A stretch of DNA of 64,000 bases from VXPQ01 sp964608315 (lineage in GTDB: Bacteria; Bacteroidota; Rhodothermia; Rhodothermales; VXPQ01): contig CAZSNF010000009.1 of the NCBI GenBank assembly GCA_964608315.1, forward strand, positions 62,001 through 126,000, read 5' to 3'. A program made the position numbers and the translations under genes. Positions 51,744 through 61,808 of this stretch are shown piece after piece. Numbering within the stretch: position 1 is the first letter of the stretch; each line of letters opens with the position of its first letter. The notes under the pieces are model-generated. The model had not been told where the DNA came from and did not search any database. It saw nothing but the letters and a program-made list of their open reading frames with translations.

Positions 51744-51872
51744 TCCAGTGCAGGGGCCGCTTGGCGCCCGGGTCGCCTTGCGCGGGGAAGGCTTATGCGG
51801 CGGCGCCGGGGATTCGGGTCGGAAGTCTGGAGGGGGCACGCCGATCTCTGCGCATATGTCTCGGGCGGGTTT
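51744..51872 (+). pseudogene. Decayed fragment of a second TM0106-type helicase gene
   Basis: CAGTGCAGGGGCCGC and TATGCGGCGGCGC correspond to the Walker A region of the nuclease-helicase gene (45073-45115). GCCGATCTCTGCGCATAT corresponds to its HPDLCAYI region (about 45642-45663). In the intact gene these parts are about 530 bases apart, here about 40, with no open frame. It is a deletion-scarred relic of a related gene. Confidence 0.55.
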
Positions 51873-51942
51873 ATGAACCATTTTTCCTAATGGGTGGTTA
51901 GACCCGTCTTTTATACGTTGCCTTGAACACGGGCCGAATTGG

Positions 51943-53904
51943 ATGAAGATTTCGACGATACTCGACCACATCGACAATGGGCATATGGCCCTGCCTGAAT
52001 TTCAGCGGGGGTATGTCTGGAGCCGCAAGCAGGTGCGCGAACTGTTCGATTCCCTGTACCGTCGTCATCCCGTGGGCGGCTTATTGGTTTGGGCGACGCA
52101 ATCCAACGAGGCGACGCACCGCGGCGAGGGGCAATTGGCGGCCGGGGTAGTCAAGCTCCTGCTCGACGGACAACAACGCGTAACGTCCCTGTATGGTGTT
52201 GCAAGAGGGGCCCCACCCGAATTTTTCGATGGTAACCGACAGGCTTTCGAAGGGCTTTATTTCCATGTGGACGAGGAGATTTTTTCTTTCTACCAGCCCA
52301 CGAGAATGAAAGACGATCCTTTGTGGATCGACGTGTCGGAATTGATGCAAAAGGGTACGAGTAGGGATTTTATTGATCGGCTGTTGGCTGTTTCGGAGGA
52401 CACAACCAGATTAGGCGATTTTATGGATCGCCTCTCCAAACTGAACTCGATCAAGGAGATTGATTTGCACGTCGATGAGGTGACCGGGACGGACAAGTCG
52501 CTGGATATCGTCGTCGACATCTTCAATCGCGTCAATAGCGGTGGCACCAAGTTGTCCAAGGGGGACTTGGCGCTGGCCAGGATATGCGCCGATTGGCCGG
52601 AGGGACGGGGCGAGATGAAAGCACAGCTTGCGGTTTGGCAGGAGTCGGGCTATAAATTTGAACTGGACTGGTTACTGCGTTCCGTCAACACGGTGCTGAC
52701 GGGCGAGGCCAAGTTCAGTTATCTGCACGAAAAGAGCGCCGAGGAAATTCAGGAAGGCCTGAAACGGGCAATTAAAGCGGTCGATACCGCTCTGAACATG
52801 ATCGCCGGGCGTTTGGGCCTTGATCATGCCCGAGTGCTGTTTGGCCGCTTCGCTATCCCGGTGATGGCCCGTTATCTTGACCGGCAAAACGGGCCGTTGG
52901 ACGAACGGGAACGAGACAAATTGCTGCTCTGGTACTTTCAGGCAGGCATGCGAGGTCGGTTCTCAGGCTCGGTAGAAGCCAAGATTGATCAGGACCTTGC
53001 GCTCATTGAGCAAATTGAGGGAGGTCTGGATCGATTGATTGAACAATTGCGTCTTGGATATGGAGGGCTTCGGGTTGAGCCGGGGCACTTTGATCAATGG
53101 AGTCTGGGAGCTCGGTTTTATCCCGTACTCTACATGCTGACCCGTTTGGGCGCGGCCAAGGATTGGGGTACAGGTTTACCGCTCAAAGTTGGGCTGTTGG
53201 GTGACATGAACAGGCTGGAAGTCCATCACATTTTCCCCAAATCACAGCTCTATTCCAGAGACTACAAGCGACCCGAGGTCAATGCCTTGGCCAATTTCTG
53301 TTTTCTGACCAAGGATACCAATCTTTCTATCAGCAACCGTCTGCCAGAAGAATATTTTCCCGAGATCGAGGAAAAACACAAAGGCGCCTTGCGGTCGCAA
53401 TGGATTCCAATGGATCCGGAGCTTTGGCGGATCGAGAATTATCGGGAGTTTCTTGAGGCCCGGAGAGCCTTGCTTGCGGAAGAGACGAATAAAAGGCTCA
53501 CGGAGCTTCTTCATGGCGATACTCAGTGGCTTGAACGCCTATCGACACCGGTCGAGGAAGCCCCAAGCGTTGCTCCCCCTGAAGTTATTGGTGGCATAAC
53601 CAGCGAGGAGGAAGAACAAGATATCGAGGCGATCAACACATGGATTGCGGGACAAGGACTTCCCCAAGGCCAACTGGCTTACGCCTTCGCCGATGAAGAG
53701 ACGGGTGAACAAAAGGCCGTGTTCGATCTTGCATGGCCCAATGGGATTCAGGCCGGGCTGAGCCAGCCTGCGGCGGTCTTGCTCAACGAGAGCAGCGACG
53801 TGATCGCCCTCGCCAGCGGCGCCGGCTACCGATGCTTCACAACCCCCACGGCCTTCAGGCGATATGTGCAGGAGGAATTTCTGTTTCAGGCGCAGGGTGT
53901 GTAA
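51943..53904 (+). CDS. DUF262 protein with C-terminal HNH nuclease (GmrSD-like)
   Basis: A 653-residue protein. The N-terminal DUF262/ParB-like domain has LPEFQRGYVWSRKQVRELFD (about 17-36) and the nucleotide-binding/hydrolysis motif DGQQR (75-79). IFNRVNSGGTKLSKGDLALA follows at about 191-210. The HNH nuclease site LEVHHIFPKSQL lies at about 424-435 with N and L downstream (ALANFCFLTKDTNLSISNR, in parts). This is the plan of type IV modification-dependent restriction enzymes such as GmrSD, and of the BrxU group, although the DUF1524-like part is short. It probably cuts modified phage DNA. It lies 143 bases before the zinc-hook ATPase gene. Confidence 0.83.
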   Translation: MKISTILDHIDNGHMALPEFQRGYVWSRKQVRELFDSLYRRHPVGGLLVWATQSNEATHRGEGQLAAGVVKLLLDGQQRVTSLYGVARGAPPEFFDGNRQAFEGLYFHVDEEIFSFYQPTRMKDDPLWIDVSELMQKGTSRDFIDRLLAVSEDTTRLGDFMDRLSKLNSIKEIDLHVDEVTGTDKSLDIVVDIFNRVNSGGTKLSKGDLALARICADWPEGRGEMKAQLAVWQESGYKFELDWLLRSVNTVLTGEAKFSYLHEKSAEEIQEGLKRAIKAVDTALNMIAGRLGLDHARVLFGRFAIPVMARYLDRQNGPLDERERDKLLLWYFQAGMRGRFSGSVEAKIDQDLALIEQIEGGLDRLIEQLRLGYGGLRVEPGHFDQWSLGARFYPVLYMLTRLGAAKDWGTGLPLKVGLLGDMNRLEVHHIFPKSQLYSRDYKRPEVNALANFCFLTKDTNLSISNRLPEEYFPEIEEKHKGALRSQWIPMDPELWRIENYREFLEARRALLAEETNKRLTELLHGDTQWLERLSTPVEEAPSVAPPEVIGGITSEEEEQDIEAINTWIAGQGLPQGQLAYAFADEETGEQKAVFDLAWPNGIQAGLSQPAAVLLNESSDVIALASGAGYRCFTTPTAFRRYVQEEFLFQAQGV

Positions 53905-54047
53905 CCGGACTGATTTACAGACCCTCTGAAAACGTGTTCAGCCGCTGGGTGTCCAATTTCTAACCCATTACCCGCAATGTTGATCAGACACCGGTGTGGT
54001 TTTTGATTGACCTTAGCATCATAATCTGAAATCAACGAAATACTTCT

Positions 54048-56732
54048 ATGGAGAGTGACACAATCATAACTTGGGCATCAAGACAGCCAGAATGGCAGCA
54101 GGATGCGCTACGCCGACTGGCACTTTCTCTGGAATTGTCTGACTCGGACAATAAAGAGATTTTGGTAAACCTTATGCAGGCAAATGGCTTACCGCAGGAA
54201 GGTGAATCTGTCTTAGAGCCGCTCGCGAGGGGTCACCTTCAATCCGATGCCGGGGAAGCGCCTCTGGTTTATCTCTGCTCGATTGATAATGTCAAGAATG
54301 TGAACCGGCTCGCCCAAGATCAAAAACTTCCGTTTGCCCTTGATGGAATTACCCTTATTTATGGACACAACGGCTCTGGCAAAAGCGGATATTGTCGTAT
54401 TCTGAAGAAGTTTTGCCGTGCGCTCGCCAAGGACACGATCTACCCGGACGTGTTCGCAGCCGGAAAGCCCCCTGCTGCCGAGGCACGCATCCGCTACAAG
54501 TTCGAAGGTGCAACAGACGTAAGCGAAACCATTTGGCGAGATGGCGAAGACGGGCCAAGTGACATTGCCCATCTTTCGGTTTTCGATAGTCACAATGCCC
54601 GGCTCTATGTAGATGCACGAAACCGGATTGATTACCTCCCCTATGAAATTGAGCTGTTAACACGTTTTGGTCACCTACTAACAAAACTCCAAGAAGACCT
54701 TTCCACAAAAATCCAAGTGGTCGATCGCCGTCTCAATGTCGGTCTTCCAACTGGCTATACACCAGGCACTGCGGTATATGAACTTGTTAATCGACTGACA
54801 CCGGAGACATCCTTGGCGGAATTGCCGACAATCGAGGAAGTAAATGCTGGCGGCATGTGGACTGAAGAACTCGCGCAGAAGTTGGAGACGCTTCAGGAAA
54901 CCATTGGAAACGATCCTAAGGTTCTCGCTGATCGCTGCCGTCGGGTTCAAGATGTCCTGTCTAACTTGATCGTGGAACTGACGAAAGCCCGCGACGCGCT
55001 TTCTCAAGATAGAGCCACTGAATTGGAACAGGCTGTGAGACATGTGCGCACAACATCCGAAGCTGCGTCTCTTGCGGCGAGTACGTCGTTCACAGACGAG
55101 CCCTTGAGGCATGTCGGCTCGGACCCGTGGCGGCTTATGTTTCAGCATGCCAAGGAGTACTCAAAGTTAGCCTATCCGGATGTCAAACCGCCAGCGACAC
55201 GCGAAGGTGACCTCTGCGTACTCTGTCAGCAGCCACTGGTAGAGGCGGCGGCAGATAGGCTTCGCCGCTTCGAAAACTATGTTGTCGGCAAAGCGAGAAA
55301 GGATGCCCAGGAGGCCTTGACAATACGAGACGAAAAATTCGAAACCATCAAGGCGATCCAGATACGTTCGAAAAAAGATGCCAAACCGCTGCTTGGCGAG
55401 TACGCTGCACTGAGTGATGCAAGAGCAGAAACCGCCGCTGCCGCCGAGATATTTATCGGGGCGGCTCATAAGCGCCGGGAGAAGCTACTGGCCGCAGTTG
55501 AGTCCGGTGATTTCTCTGGAATTGCTGAACTCGACGGCTCAGTTATCGACAAATTGTGCACCGAGAGGCGGGCCTTAGCGGATGAAGTGGCTGCGTATGA
55601 TGTGGCGGTTGGAGATGGTACCGAACATGAGAAACGCAAGAAACGACTTGCCGCCCTACAAGATCAGAAACGTCTATCAGAGAACCTCGAAACAATTCGG
55701 GCACGACGCAGTGACCTTGAGTTGAGGGGTCGATTCCAAGAGTGTGTCGATGCAACCAAGACCAATGCCCTTTCTCGTCAAGTGAGTGCACTGCGCAAGG
55801 AACTTGTTACTGAGGACCTAAACAATCGAATTCGTGCGGAAATTGACATACTTTCTTTGACGCACTTACCACTACTGATCAATGATTACAGCCGGAAAGG
55901 AGAAAGCGATTTTAAGGTAACCTTAGATGCTCAGTGGAAGGTCGCAAGCCGAGACGTACTGAGCGAAGGTGAACAACGGGCTCTCGGCCTCGCCTGTTTT
56001 CTGGCGGATGTAAACGGCCAGCCAGTTAAACATGGAATTATCGTTGATGACCCAGTTTCTTCGCTTGATCACGTCCGAGTTCGGCGAGTCGCTGAACGTC
56101 TTGTGAATGAAGCAGCCACCGGCCGTCAGGTAATTATCTTCACGCACAACCTGTTATTCTTTTCAGAGGTTATTTCGCTCGCAGCATCTCACACTCCCAG
56201 TCAGGTTCCAGTCTTAACAAACATCGTCCGTAAGACGCCGGATATCGGCTTTGGAGTAATTGAGAAGGGTGATGAACCTTGGGAAGCAAAAACAACAAAT
56301 AAGCGGATTGATTTTCTCGAGAAGAAAATTAGGACGCTAGAAACCATAGTTGATAAGAATGGCAAGGACTACCGCGAAGGTGTGGAAGGGTTCTATACGG
56401 ACCTAAGAGAAACGTGGGAGCGTCTTGTTGAGGAGGTGTTACTTTCCAAGGTTGTGGAGCGATTCGGGTCTGACGTGAAGACGCAGAGCTTGAAAGGTGT
56501 CGTGGTAGAGGACGAGGATTACAGAACAATCTTCTGGGCTGTGAAACGGGCCTCGGAACGCTCCGGCCATGATATGCCAGCGGCAAGGAACATACCTCTT
56601 CCAGAGATTGAGGACTTGAAGAGAGAGGTCAAAAATCTAAACGATTATCGCGCCGGCTTGCGCAGGAGATCAAGGGCTGTTCAAGAAAACCGAAAAAAAC
56701 TTGAAAAGCCTCCCCCAGCGACGGTGGCTTAG
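54048..56732 (+). CDS. AAA_13-type ATPase with coiled coil and zinc hook (RloC-like)
   Basis: An 894-residue SMC/Rad50-like ATPase. The N-terminal small domain (TIITWASRQPEWQQDALRRL) is typical of one defence-associated branch. Walker A is GHNGSGKSGYC (about 106-116), signature LSEGEQRALGLA (about 637-648) and Walker B GIIVDDPVSSLD (about 663-674). The two halves are separated by long coiled coil with a CxxC zinc hook, CVLCQQ, at about 390-395. RloC and related proteins use this build for DNA-damage-triggered tRNA cleavage, but no clear ACNase motif was found at the C-terminus, so the effector activity is open. It may work with the DUF262 protein encoded upstream. Confidence 0.8.
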   Translation: MESDTIITWASRQPEWQQDALRRLALSLELSDSDNKEILVNLMQANGLPQEGESVLEPLARGHLQSDAGEAPLVYLCSIDNVKNVNRLAQDQKLPFALDGITLIYGHNGSGKSGYCRILKKFCRALAKDTIYPDVFAAGKPPAAEARIRYKFEGATDVSETIWRDGEDGPSDIAHLSVFDSHNARLYVDARNRIDYLPYEIELLTRFGHLLTKLQEDLSTKIQVVDRRLNVGLPTGYTPGTAVYELVNRLTPETSLAELPTIEEVNAGGMWTEELAQKLETLQETIGNDPKVLADRCRRVQDVLSNLIVELTKARDALSQDRATELEQAVRHVRTTSEAASLAASTSFTDEPLRHVGSDPWRLMFQHAKEYSKLAYPDVKPPATREGDLCVLCQQPLVEAAADRLRRFENYVVGKARKDAQEALTIRDEKFETIKAIQIRSKKDAKPLLGEYAALSDARAETAAAAEIFIGAAHKRREKLLAAVESGDFSGIAELDGSVIDKLCTERRALADEVAAYDVAVGDGTEHEKRKKRLAALQDQKRLSENLETIRARRSDLELRGRFQECVDATKTNALSRQVSALRKELVTEDLNNRIRAEIDILSLTHLPLLINDYSRKGESDFKVTLDAQWKVASRDVLSEGEQRALGLACFLADVNGQPVKHGIIVDDPVSSLDHVRVRRVAERLVNEAATGRQVIIFTHNLLFFSEVISLAASHTPSQVPVLTNIVRKTPDIGFGVIEKGDEPWEAKTTNKRIDFLEKKIRTLETIVDKNGKDYREGVEGFYTDLRETWERLVEEVLLSKVVERFGSDVKTQSLKGVVVEDEDYRTIFWAVKRASERSGHDMPAARNIPLPEIEDLKREVKNLNDYRAGLRRRSRAVQENRKKLEKPPPATVA

Positions 56733-56773
56733 AAACTCTTTTCACTACGAGCAACCAGTATCGCGGCCTTGTT

Positions 56774-59700
56774 TTAGACGGCTGCGACTTTCTGATCAGG
56801 CAAGGTCACTATACTGACAGAAGCTCCAAGCGATTTCTGCGCTATATCTACAAGATGCCGGTGGTGTGTAAAAAACAGCACCTGTGTCGTTTGACTCAAT
56901 TCGCCAAGCAGCGCGAATCCTGCTGCCGCCCGCTCATCATCGAAATTAATGAACAGGTCGTCGGCAACGAAAGGAAGTGTTTTCGCTCGCTCCAGATAGT
57001 CCTCAATCGAAGCAACCCGCAGCGCCAGGTAGAGCTGATCGGCAGTGCCTGTGCTCATGCCGGATACAGGTACAATGCTGCCGCTGGGCCGCACTCCCAT
57101 CAGGTGTGCTTTGTCCTTATCGTCAAATTCGACCTGAAGGCTTGAGAAGGAATCGCTGGTAATGATCCTGAACAACTCGCCCGCACGTTTTAGCAATGGT
57201 GCTTGTTTCTCCCGCCGGTAGCGATCAATCGCCCACTGGAGAAGTATGGCTGAAGTCTTCACGCGAACATACCGCTCGGCAACTTGCTGCATTTCAGCGA
57301 GTGCTTCCTGCTTGCTCGCTGCTGCCCGCGCTGCTGCATCATCACCGCCAATCGCTTGAAATGCCTCCCTCGCCCGAGATTGTTCTCCTGCGGCGGCGGC
57401 TTGCTGATTCTGCAAGTCCTCGAACTCGTTCTGAATCGACGCGTCGCGCGCGACAACTTCATCAATGACGGTGTCCTTGCACTCTTCCACAAGCTCATCA
57501 ATCGACTTCCCATCACCGTCCTGTTTAAGTTTCTCGATAATTTGCTGTCGTTTTTGTTTAACAGATCGCTGTTGATCCGACCGCCCGATGGTCTCCTTCA
57601 ACGCTTCATTTGTCTCGACTGCAGCCGCCGTCTTCAGGTGGGAGATTGAAGTAGCCAACTCTCGACGTTTGTTTTCGAGTTTGGCGATTTGTATTTTTAG
57701 TCTTTCTACTTCTTCTTTTTTCTTTTCCCGAAGCCCTTGAGTATGCTTGGCTTCCGCAAGGCGTTTTTCGAGTTCCAGAACGGCATTTTCGGCTGGCGGG
57801 TCTAACAGGTCCTGTGCCAAGTCCTTAACTAAGTCGCCAGCCACCTGTTCAAAGTTGGCGACATTGCGGTTGATCTTGTCTATGCGCTCATGCCGCAATG
57901 ACCTGATGGTCCTTGCCGTCTCGCGCATCTGGTCGATAACTTCGATCTGTGCCTCTACCGCTTCGGGCGTTGTATCCTTGGCCAGCCCAAGCTCACAAAG
58001 TGCGTTTGCCCATTTCTTCTTCCATTCGTCTTGATCTTCTTCGGCCTTTCGAAGATCGCGTTCCTTTCGTGCAACCTCGTTGGTGACATTCTCTACATTT
58101 TTTTGAAGCTGGGCCTTATTGGTAAATTCGGTCTCTCTAAGACGTTGTTCTTCTGCAGCGAATTCAATGATCACGTTCAGGTTGTCATTTTCCAGCCCAG
58201 CTACATCAACCCCAAGCGCCTCCAACTCACTGAGCACCTGTTCCCTTGCCTCGCGTTCCTTACTGCGTAGCGCTCCCAGAGCGCTTTCAGCTCTTTCTCG
58301 CTCCTCAATGGCCTCCAGCACTTTTTTTCTGGCTTCGAGCCACTCGAACATGGACTCAGCGGTCAATGGATCAAAAGGTGCCAATGCCCACATCGTTGTC
58401 CATTCTGCCCGCAGTTGCACTCCTTCCTCGACACACTTGGTCTCATTTTCTTTCTTCTGTTTGAGAAGCATCTTCTGCTCCTCGATCTTCCGTTTGATTT
58501 CTGCGATTTGGCCGGCTGCCTCAGCGTGATCAAAACGACGGTCAGCAAGATCATCCGCCAAGTCCATGGCAGGCTCGAAGGCCCCTGCCAAATCCTCCAA
58601 TTCTCCTTCAAGACCGTGGGCCTCATTCTCCGGGATCGGCTCACCTTGCACATGTTTGAGTTTCAACAGCTTCCAAAGTGCATTCCGATGGCTGCGCGCA
58701 TCGCCCACCTCTTCGCCAGTAACGACATTTTCGTCTCGCACGCTGCGATCAAATGCGGCAACCGTACGGTCCAATTCTTGTTGAACTGACGAAACCTCTT
58801 GCTGCGTTTCGCGCAATCGCCTTTTCCAGTCCTGTTCACGCTTCTGGTGCTCCTGAACCATCGCCTGCGCAGGCACAGTCATGTTCGTTAGCATCTCTTC
58901 ATCAGTGTCGCCGGGATTGAGTGCCTTAAATCTGCGTTCCACTAATTCCTGCTTACCCTTGAGAGCTTGCTCTGCATTTCGAACTTGGCCGGTAAGATCG
59001 CCCTGCTCGCGCAAGGTCTTGATGACAATAGCTAACCTGGACATATCGGCAGGTTCGCTCATTTTCTCCAGATGCCCCTTTAGTCCGCCAAGGGTTTCCT
59101 GAGACTCTTGCAATACACGAGTATGGCTCCTGACATCAGCCTCAAGTTTGCCCTTTTGATTGAGGAGGGAACGCACCACATGGACCTTAGTGCGAGGTGG
59201 GATGCGATCAATCAGCGCTTCTGAGTCGGTTTCCTCCCACTCAAGTTCGGCGGCATTTGCTCGGAGTTCTTGCTCGGCCGCATTAAGTTCCGCTTCGCGC
59301 TTGGGTAAGTCTGCTTTCTCACGACGAATCTCAATTCGTTTTTCGTGGAGTAGGTCAATATCTTCGCCTCTCTGGACAAGCGTTTCGTCAAACGTTAGCT
59401 CTTGCAGATTTTTTTCAGCAATTTCCAACTGTTCCTGAAGTGTTTCAATGCTTGTTACCGCCCTCGTATCCTCGAGTTCAGCTTCTGCGACCACCTTTGC
59501 CGCATCTTCTGGCAACGTAATAACATCCCCAAGCTCAGCGAGCTGGCTGTCAAGCTCTTGCTTGCTACGCACATCCTGAAATACCCGGCGAATGCGGCTG
59601 AGGCGATTGCGCTCGGCGCTGTTCTCCTTGATTTTTTTGTCAACCTTAGCATAAGCGTCCTTAGCCTCTTCATAGGCACGCTTCAACTCTCGCCATTTGT

Positions 59701-60316
59701 TTGTGGTAAAGGTTTGCTCCCGCAATATTCTTTGGGCTTCCTTGAGTTTGTCGGAGGCACTGTAGAACTTGCGATACTTAGACCGCTTCACACTCCACAG
59801 TTCGTCAGCCTCAGCGGAAAGTTCACCGAGGCACTCACGCAATCCTACTATACCGGCCCCTGCAGAAAACAGCATCTGACCGATATCGTCCTTGGCGTCG
59901 AGGATTTCCTTTCCGCCGGTCTGAAGACGGGCGTGATCAAGGCTGAACATTCGCTCGAAGAATGATCGGTCCGCACCGGCAAGATAGGGGCTCAATGCGC
60001 CCTCACCACCGAGAATGGGTTGCCCGTCTGTACCCAACAACGTGTTCTTATTCCCCTTGCGCCGAAGCACTTCCAGCGATGAACTGCCGTCTTCGAGATT
60101 ACCGCCGATCCGCATCCTGTCGTAGTCATGCAGGAAGTTGTAGGACGAGTTCTTTGGTATGCCAAAAAGCAGATCCTCAAGCGCGGCGAGCACCGTAGAC
60201 TTACCTGCTTCATTTGGGCCAAAAATAATGTAAAAATCAAATTCTCCGGCGGGCAGATCGAAAGACCTGCCCGTGAAGTGACCATATCGTATCAGATCAA
60301 GTCGTTGCAGCCGCAT
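56774..60316 (-). CDS. YhaN/SbcC-like coiled-coil ATPase
   Basis: A 1180-residue protein with an N-terminal AAA_27 ATPase half (RLQRLDLIRYGHFTGRSFDL; Walker A FGPNEAGKSTVL at about 33-44). It continues with long coiled coils (many Glu/Lys/Leu heptads from about 190 to 1000) and a C-terminal ATPase half with LPFVADDLFINFDDERAAAG as Walker B/D-loop. It is longer than the roughly 960-residue Bacillus YhaN. No CxxC zinc hook was noticed in the coil. It lies 2 bases after the YhaO-like nuclease gene, so both are made together as an SbcCD-type exonuclease complex on DNA ends. Confidence 0.85.
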   Translation of the reverse strand: MRLQRLDLIRYGHFTGRSFDLPAGEFDFYIIFGPNEAGKSTVLAALEDLLFGIPKNSSYNFLHDYDRMRIGGNLEDGSSSLEVLRRKGNKNTLLGTDGQPILGGEGALSPYLAGADRSFFERMFSLDHARLQTGGKEILDAKDDIGQMLFSAGAGIVGLRECLGELSAEADELWSVKRSKYRKFYSASDKLKEAQRILREQTFTTNKWRELKRAYEEAKDAYAKVDKKIKENSAERNRLSRIRRVFQDVRSKQELDSQLAELGDVITLPEDAAKVVAEAELEDTRAVTSIETLQEQLEIAEKNLQELTFDETLVQRGEDIDLLHEKRIEIRREKADLPKREAELNAAEQELRANAAELEWEETDSEALIDRIPPRTKVHVVRSLLNQKGKLEADVRSHTRVLQESQETLGGLKGHLEKMSEPADMSRLAIVIKTLREQGDLTGQVRNAEQALKGKQELVERRFKALNPGDTDEEMLTNMTVPAQAMVQEHQKREQDWKRRLRETQQEVSSVQQELDRTVAAFDRSVRDENVVTGEEVGDARSHRNALWKLLKLKHVQGEPIPENEAHGLEGELEDLAGAFEPAMDLADDLADRRFDHAEAAGQIAEIKRKIEEQKMLLKQKKENETKCVEEGVQLRAEWTTMWALAPFDPLTAESMFEWLEARKKVLEAIEERERAESALGALRSKEREAREQVLSELEALGVDVAGLENDNLNVIIEFAAEEQRLRETEFTNKAQLQKNVENVTNEVARKERDLRKAEEDQDEWKKKWANALCELGLAKDTTPEAVEAQIEVIDQMRETARTIRSLRHERIDKINRNVANFEQVAGDLVKDLAQDLLDPPAENAVLELEKRLAEAKHTQGLREKKKEEVERLKIQIAKLENKRRELATSISHLKTAAAVETNEALKETIGRSDQQRSVKQKRQQIIEKLKQDGDGKSIDELVEECKDTVIDEVVARDASIQNEFEDLQNQQAAAAGEQSRAREAFQAIGGDDAAARAAASKQEALAEMQQVAERYVRVKTSAILLQWAIDRYRREKQAPLLKRAGELFRIITSDSFSSLQVEFDDKDKAHLMGVRPSGSIVPVSGMSTGTADQLYLALRVASIEDYLERAKTLPFVADDLFINFDDERAAAGFALLGELSQTTQVLFFTHHRHLVDIAQKSLGASVSIVTLPDQKVAAV

Positions 60317-60318
60317 GT

Positions 60319-61593
60319 TTAAGTCTCCTGAGCGCTCAGGCGCGCAGACAGATAAGGTGCCACGTTATTAATGAGCGTAACGTAGTCACCTTCAATGGCT
60401 GATTCCAGAATCTGATCTTCAGTGTCCGTCCGCACCTCGTGGGGCAGTTTCTGAACAAGCTGTCCGATATTGCTTTTTATCCGTTCCAGTAACTCGCCAT
60501 CGTTTCCCGCATTCTGCAACATCCGTTGTAACTCTCCTATGGCATCTTCTCGCTGCTCCAGGGTCTGACGATCAACGACCGCCTCGGTGCCAATGTGGAT
60601 TTTCTCAATCCAGGCCACCTCATCGCCAAGACCAAGTGCGCTGGCGCGAGCCTCGGCCAGTACTTGATTTTCAGAAGCGACGAGTTGCTCATGAACCTCG
60701 GTGCGACCTTCGAACACGATGCGGCAGGCTAACAATCGCCCGTCGGCCTCATTGGCAACTGCCGATTCCAGGGCGCCTCGAACACGGTCAATGACATCGC
60801 CGATGCTTTCGGCGGCATTTAGCGGAACCGGCAGCACGACCCATCGCACGACATCGCACGGAAGTGATGCGAGTTCGGTGATCTCCTTCTCTTCCACAGC
60901 GACAAGATAGGCGCCTTTGGTTCCGGTTTCCCGTACATGACGTCCCTGCAGGTTGCCCGAAAAGACGACATGCGGTTGCTCATGCAGCACTGCCGCTTGA
61001 TGAACATGACCCAGCGCCCAATAGTCGTATCCCTTGTTTACAAGGTCATCAAGCGAACAAGGCGCGTAGTTAGCATGCCCTTCCCTGCCACCAAGAGCAG
61101 TGTGCAGTACGCCGATGTTAAACGCGCCGGATGCTGGCTCTGGATAGCCGGGAACGAGATTGACTGTCACTTCACGTTGGCGGAAACTCTGACCATGTAG
61201 CGCAACATTAAGCTCTTCAATCTCGAATGTCTCGGGCTTCCGCGTACCAAAAACATGCACGTTGGCAGGCAATTCAAGACGCTTGGTTATTTGACTTTGT
61301 GCGTCGTGGTTTCCATGTAGCAGATAGACCGGAATGTCCACCTTGTTGAGCCGTCCCATTTGCCCAATGAAAAACAAACCTGTCTTGTAGTCGCGCCAGT
61401 CACCGTCGTAGAGGTCTCCGGCAATAATAAGAAAATCAACCTGCTCCTCGATTGCGCAATCAACAAGTTGGTCAAGGGCTTCTCTGGTTGCAGTGCGTAC
61501 ACGCTCGACTGCGTTCCCTTCTTGCCCGGTCAGCCCCCTAAGAGGGCTGTCCAAATGAATATCAGCTGCATGCAGGAAGCGAAAAGAAGCCAT
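60319..61593 (-). CDS. YhaO/SbcD-like metallophosphoesterase (DNA exonuclease subunit)
   Basis: A 424-residue calcineurin-like phosphoesterase starting at MASFRFLHAADIHLDSPLRG. All metal-binding motifs are present: DIH (about 11-13), GDLYD (about 60-64), GNHD (about 96-99), and GHVH (about 193-196). The C-terminal part from about 250 is the capping/regulatory region. It is the nuclease partner of the YhaN-like ATPase encoded 2 bases downstream. The pair probably processes double-strand ends and is found as a defence-associated nuclease in many genomes. An alternative start one codon earlier exists. Confidence 0.88.
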   Translation of the reverse strand: MASFRFLHAADIHLDSPLRGLTGQEGNAVERVRTATREALDQLVDCAIEEQVDFLIIAGDLYDGDWRDYKTGLFFIGQMGRLNKVDIPVYLLHGNHDAQSQITKRLELPANVHVFGTRKPETFEIEELNVALHGQSFRQREVTVNLVPGYPEPASGAFNIGVLHTALGGREGHANYAPCSLDDLVNKGYDYWALGHVHQAAVLHEQPHVVFSGNLQGRHVRETGTKGAYLVAVEEKEITELASLPCDVVRWVVLPVPLNAAESIGDVIDRVRGALESAVANEADGRLLACRIVFEGRTEVHEQLVASENQVLAEARASALGLGDEVAWIEKIHIGTEAVVDRQTLEQREDAIGELQRMLQNAGNDGELLERIKSNIGQLVQKLPHEVRTDTEDQILESAIEGDYVTLINNVAPYLSARLSAQET

Positions 61594-61808
61594 CACGAAC
61601 TATAATTGAGCCTTGGAGGTAATTTAAGCAAGATCACGGCTTGCCCGGAGCCAGATCTTCGAAAAATTCAAGGGTCAGCATGGCATGAAGAATTACAGAC
61701 CCGCAGAGGTTACTTGAAAAACCTGCAAAACGCAACCTGCAACAAAGAAATGGTCCGAAAAAACTGTACAGTTTTCAGGAGCCGTTTCAGGTGTAGTGTT
61801 GCGGTGGG

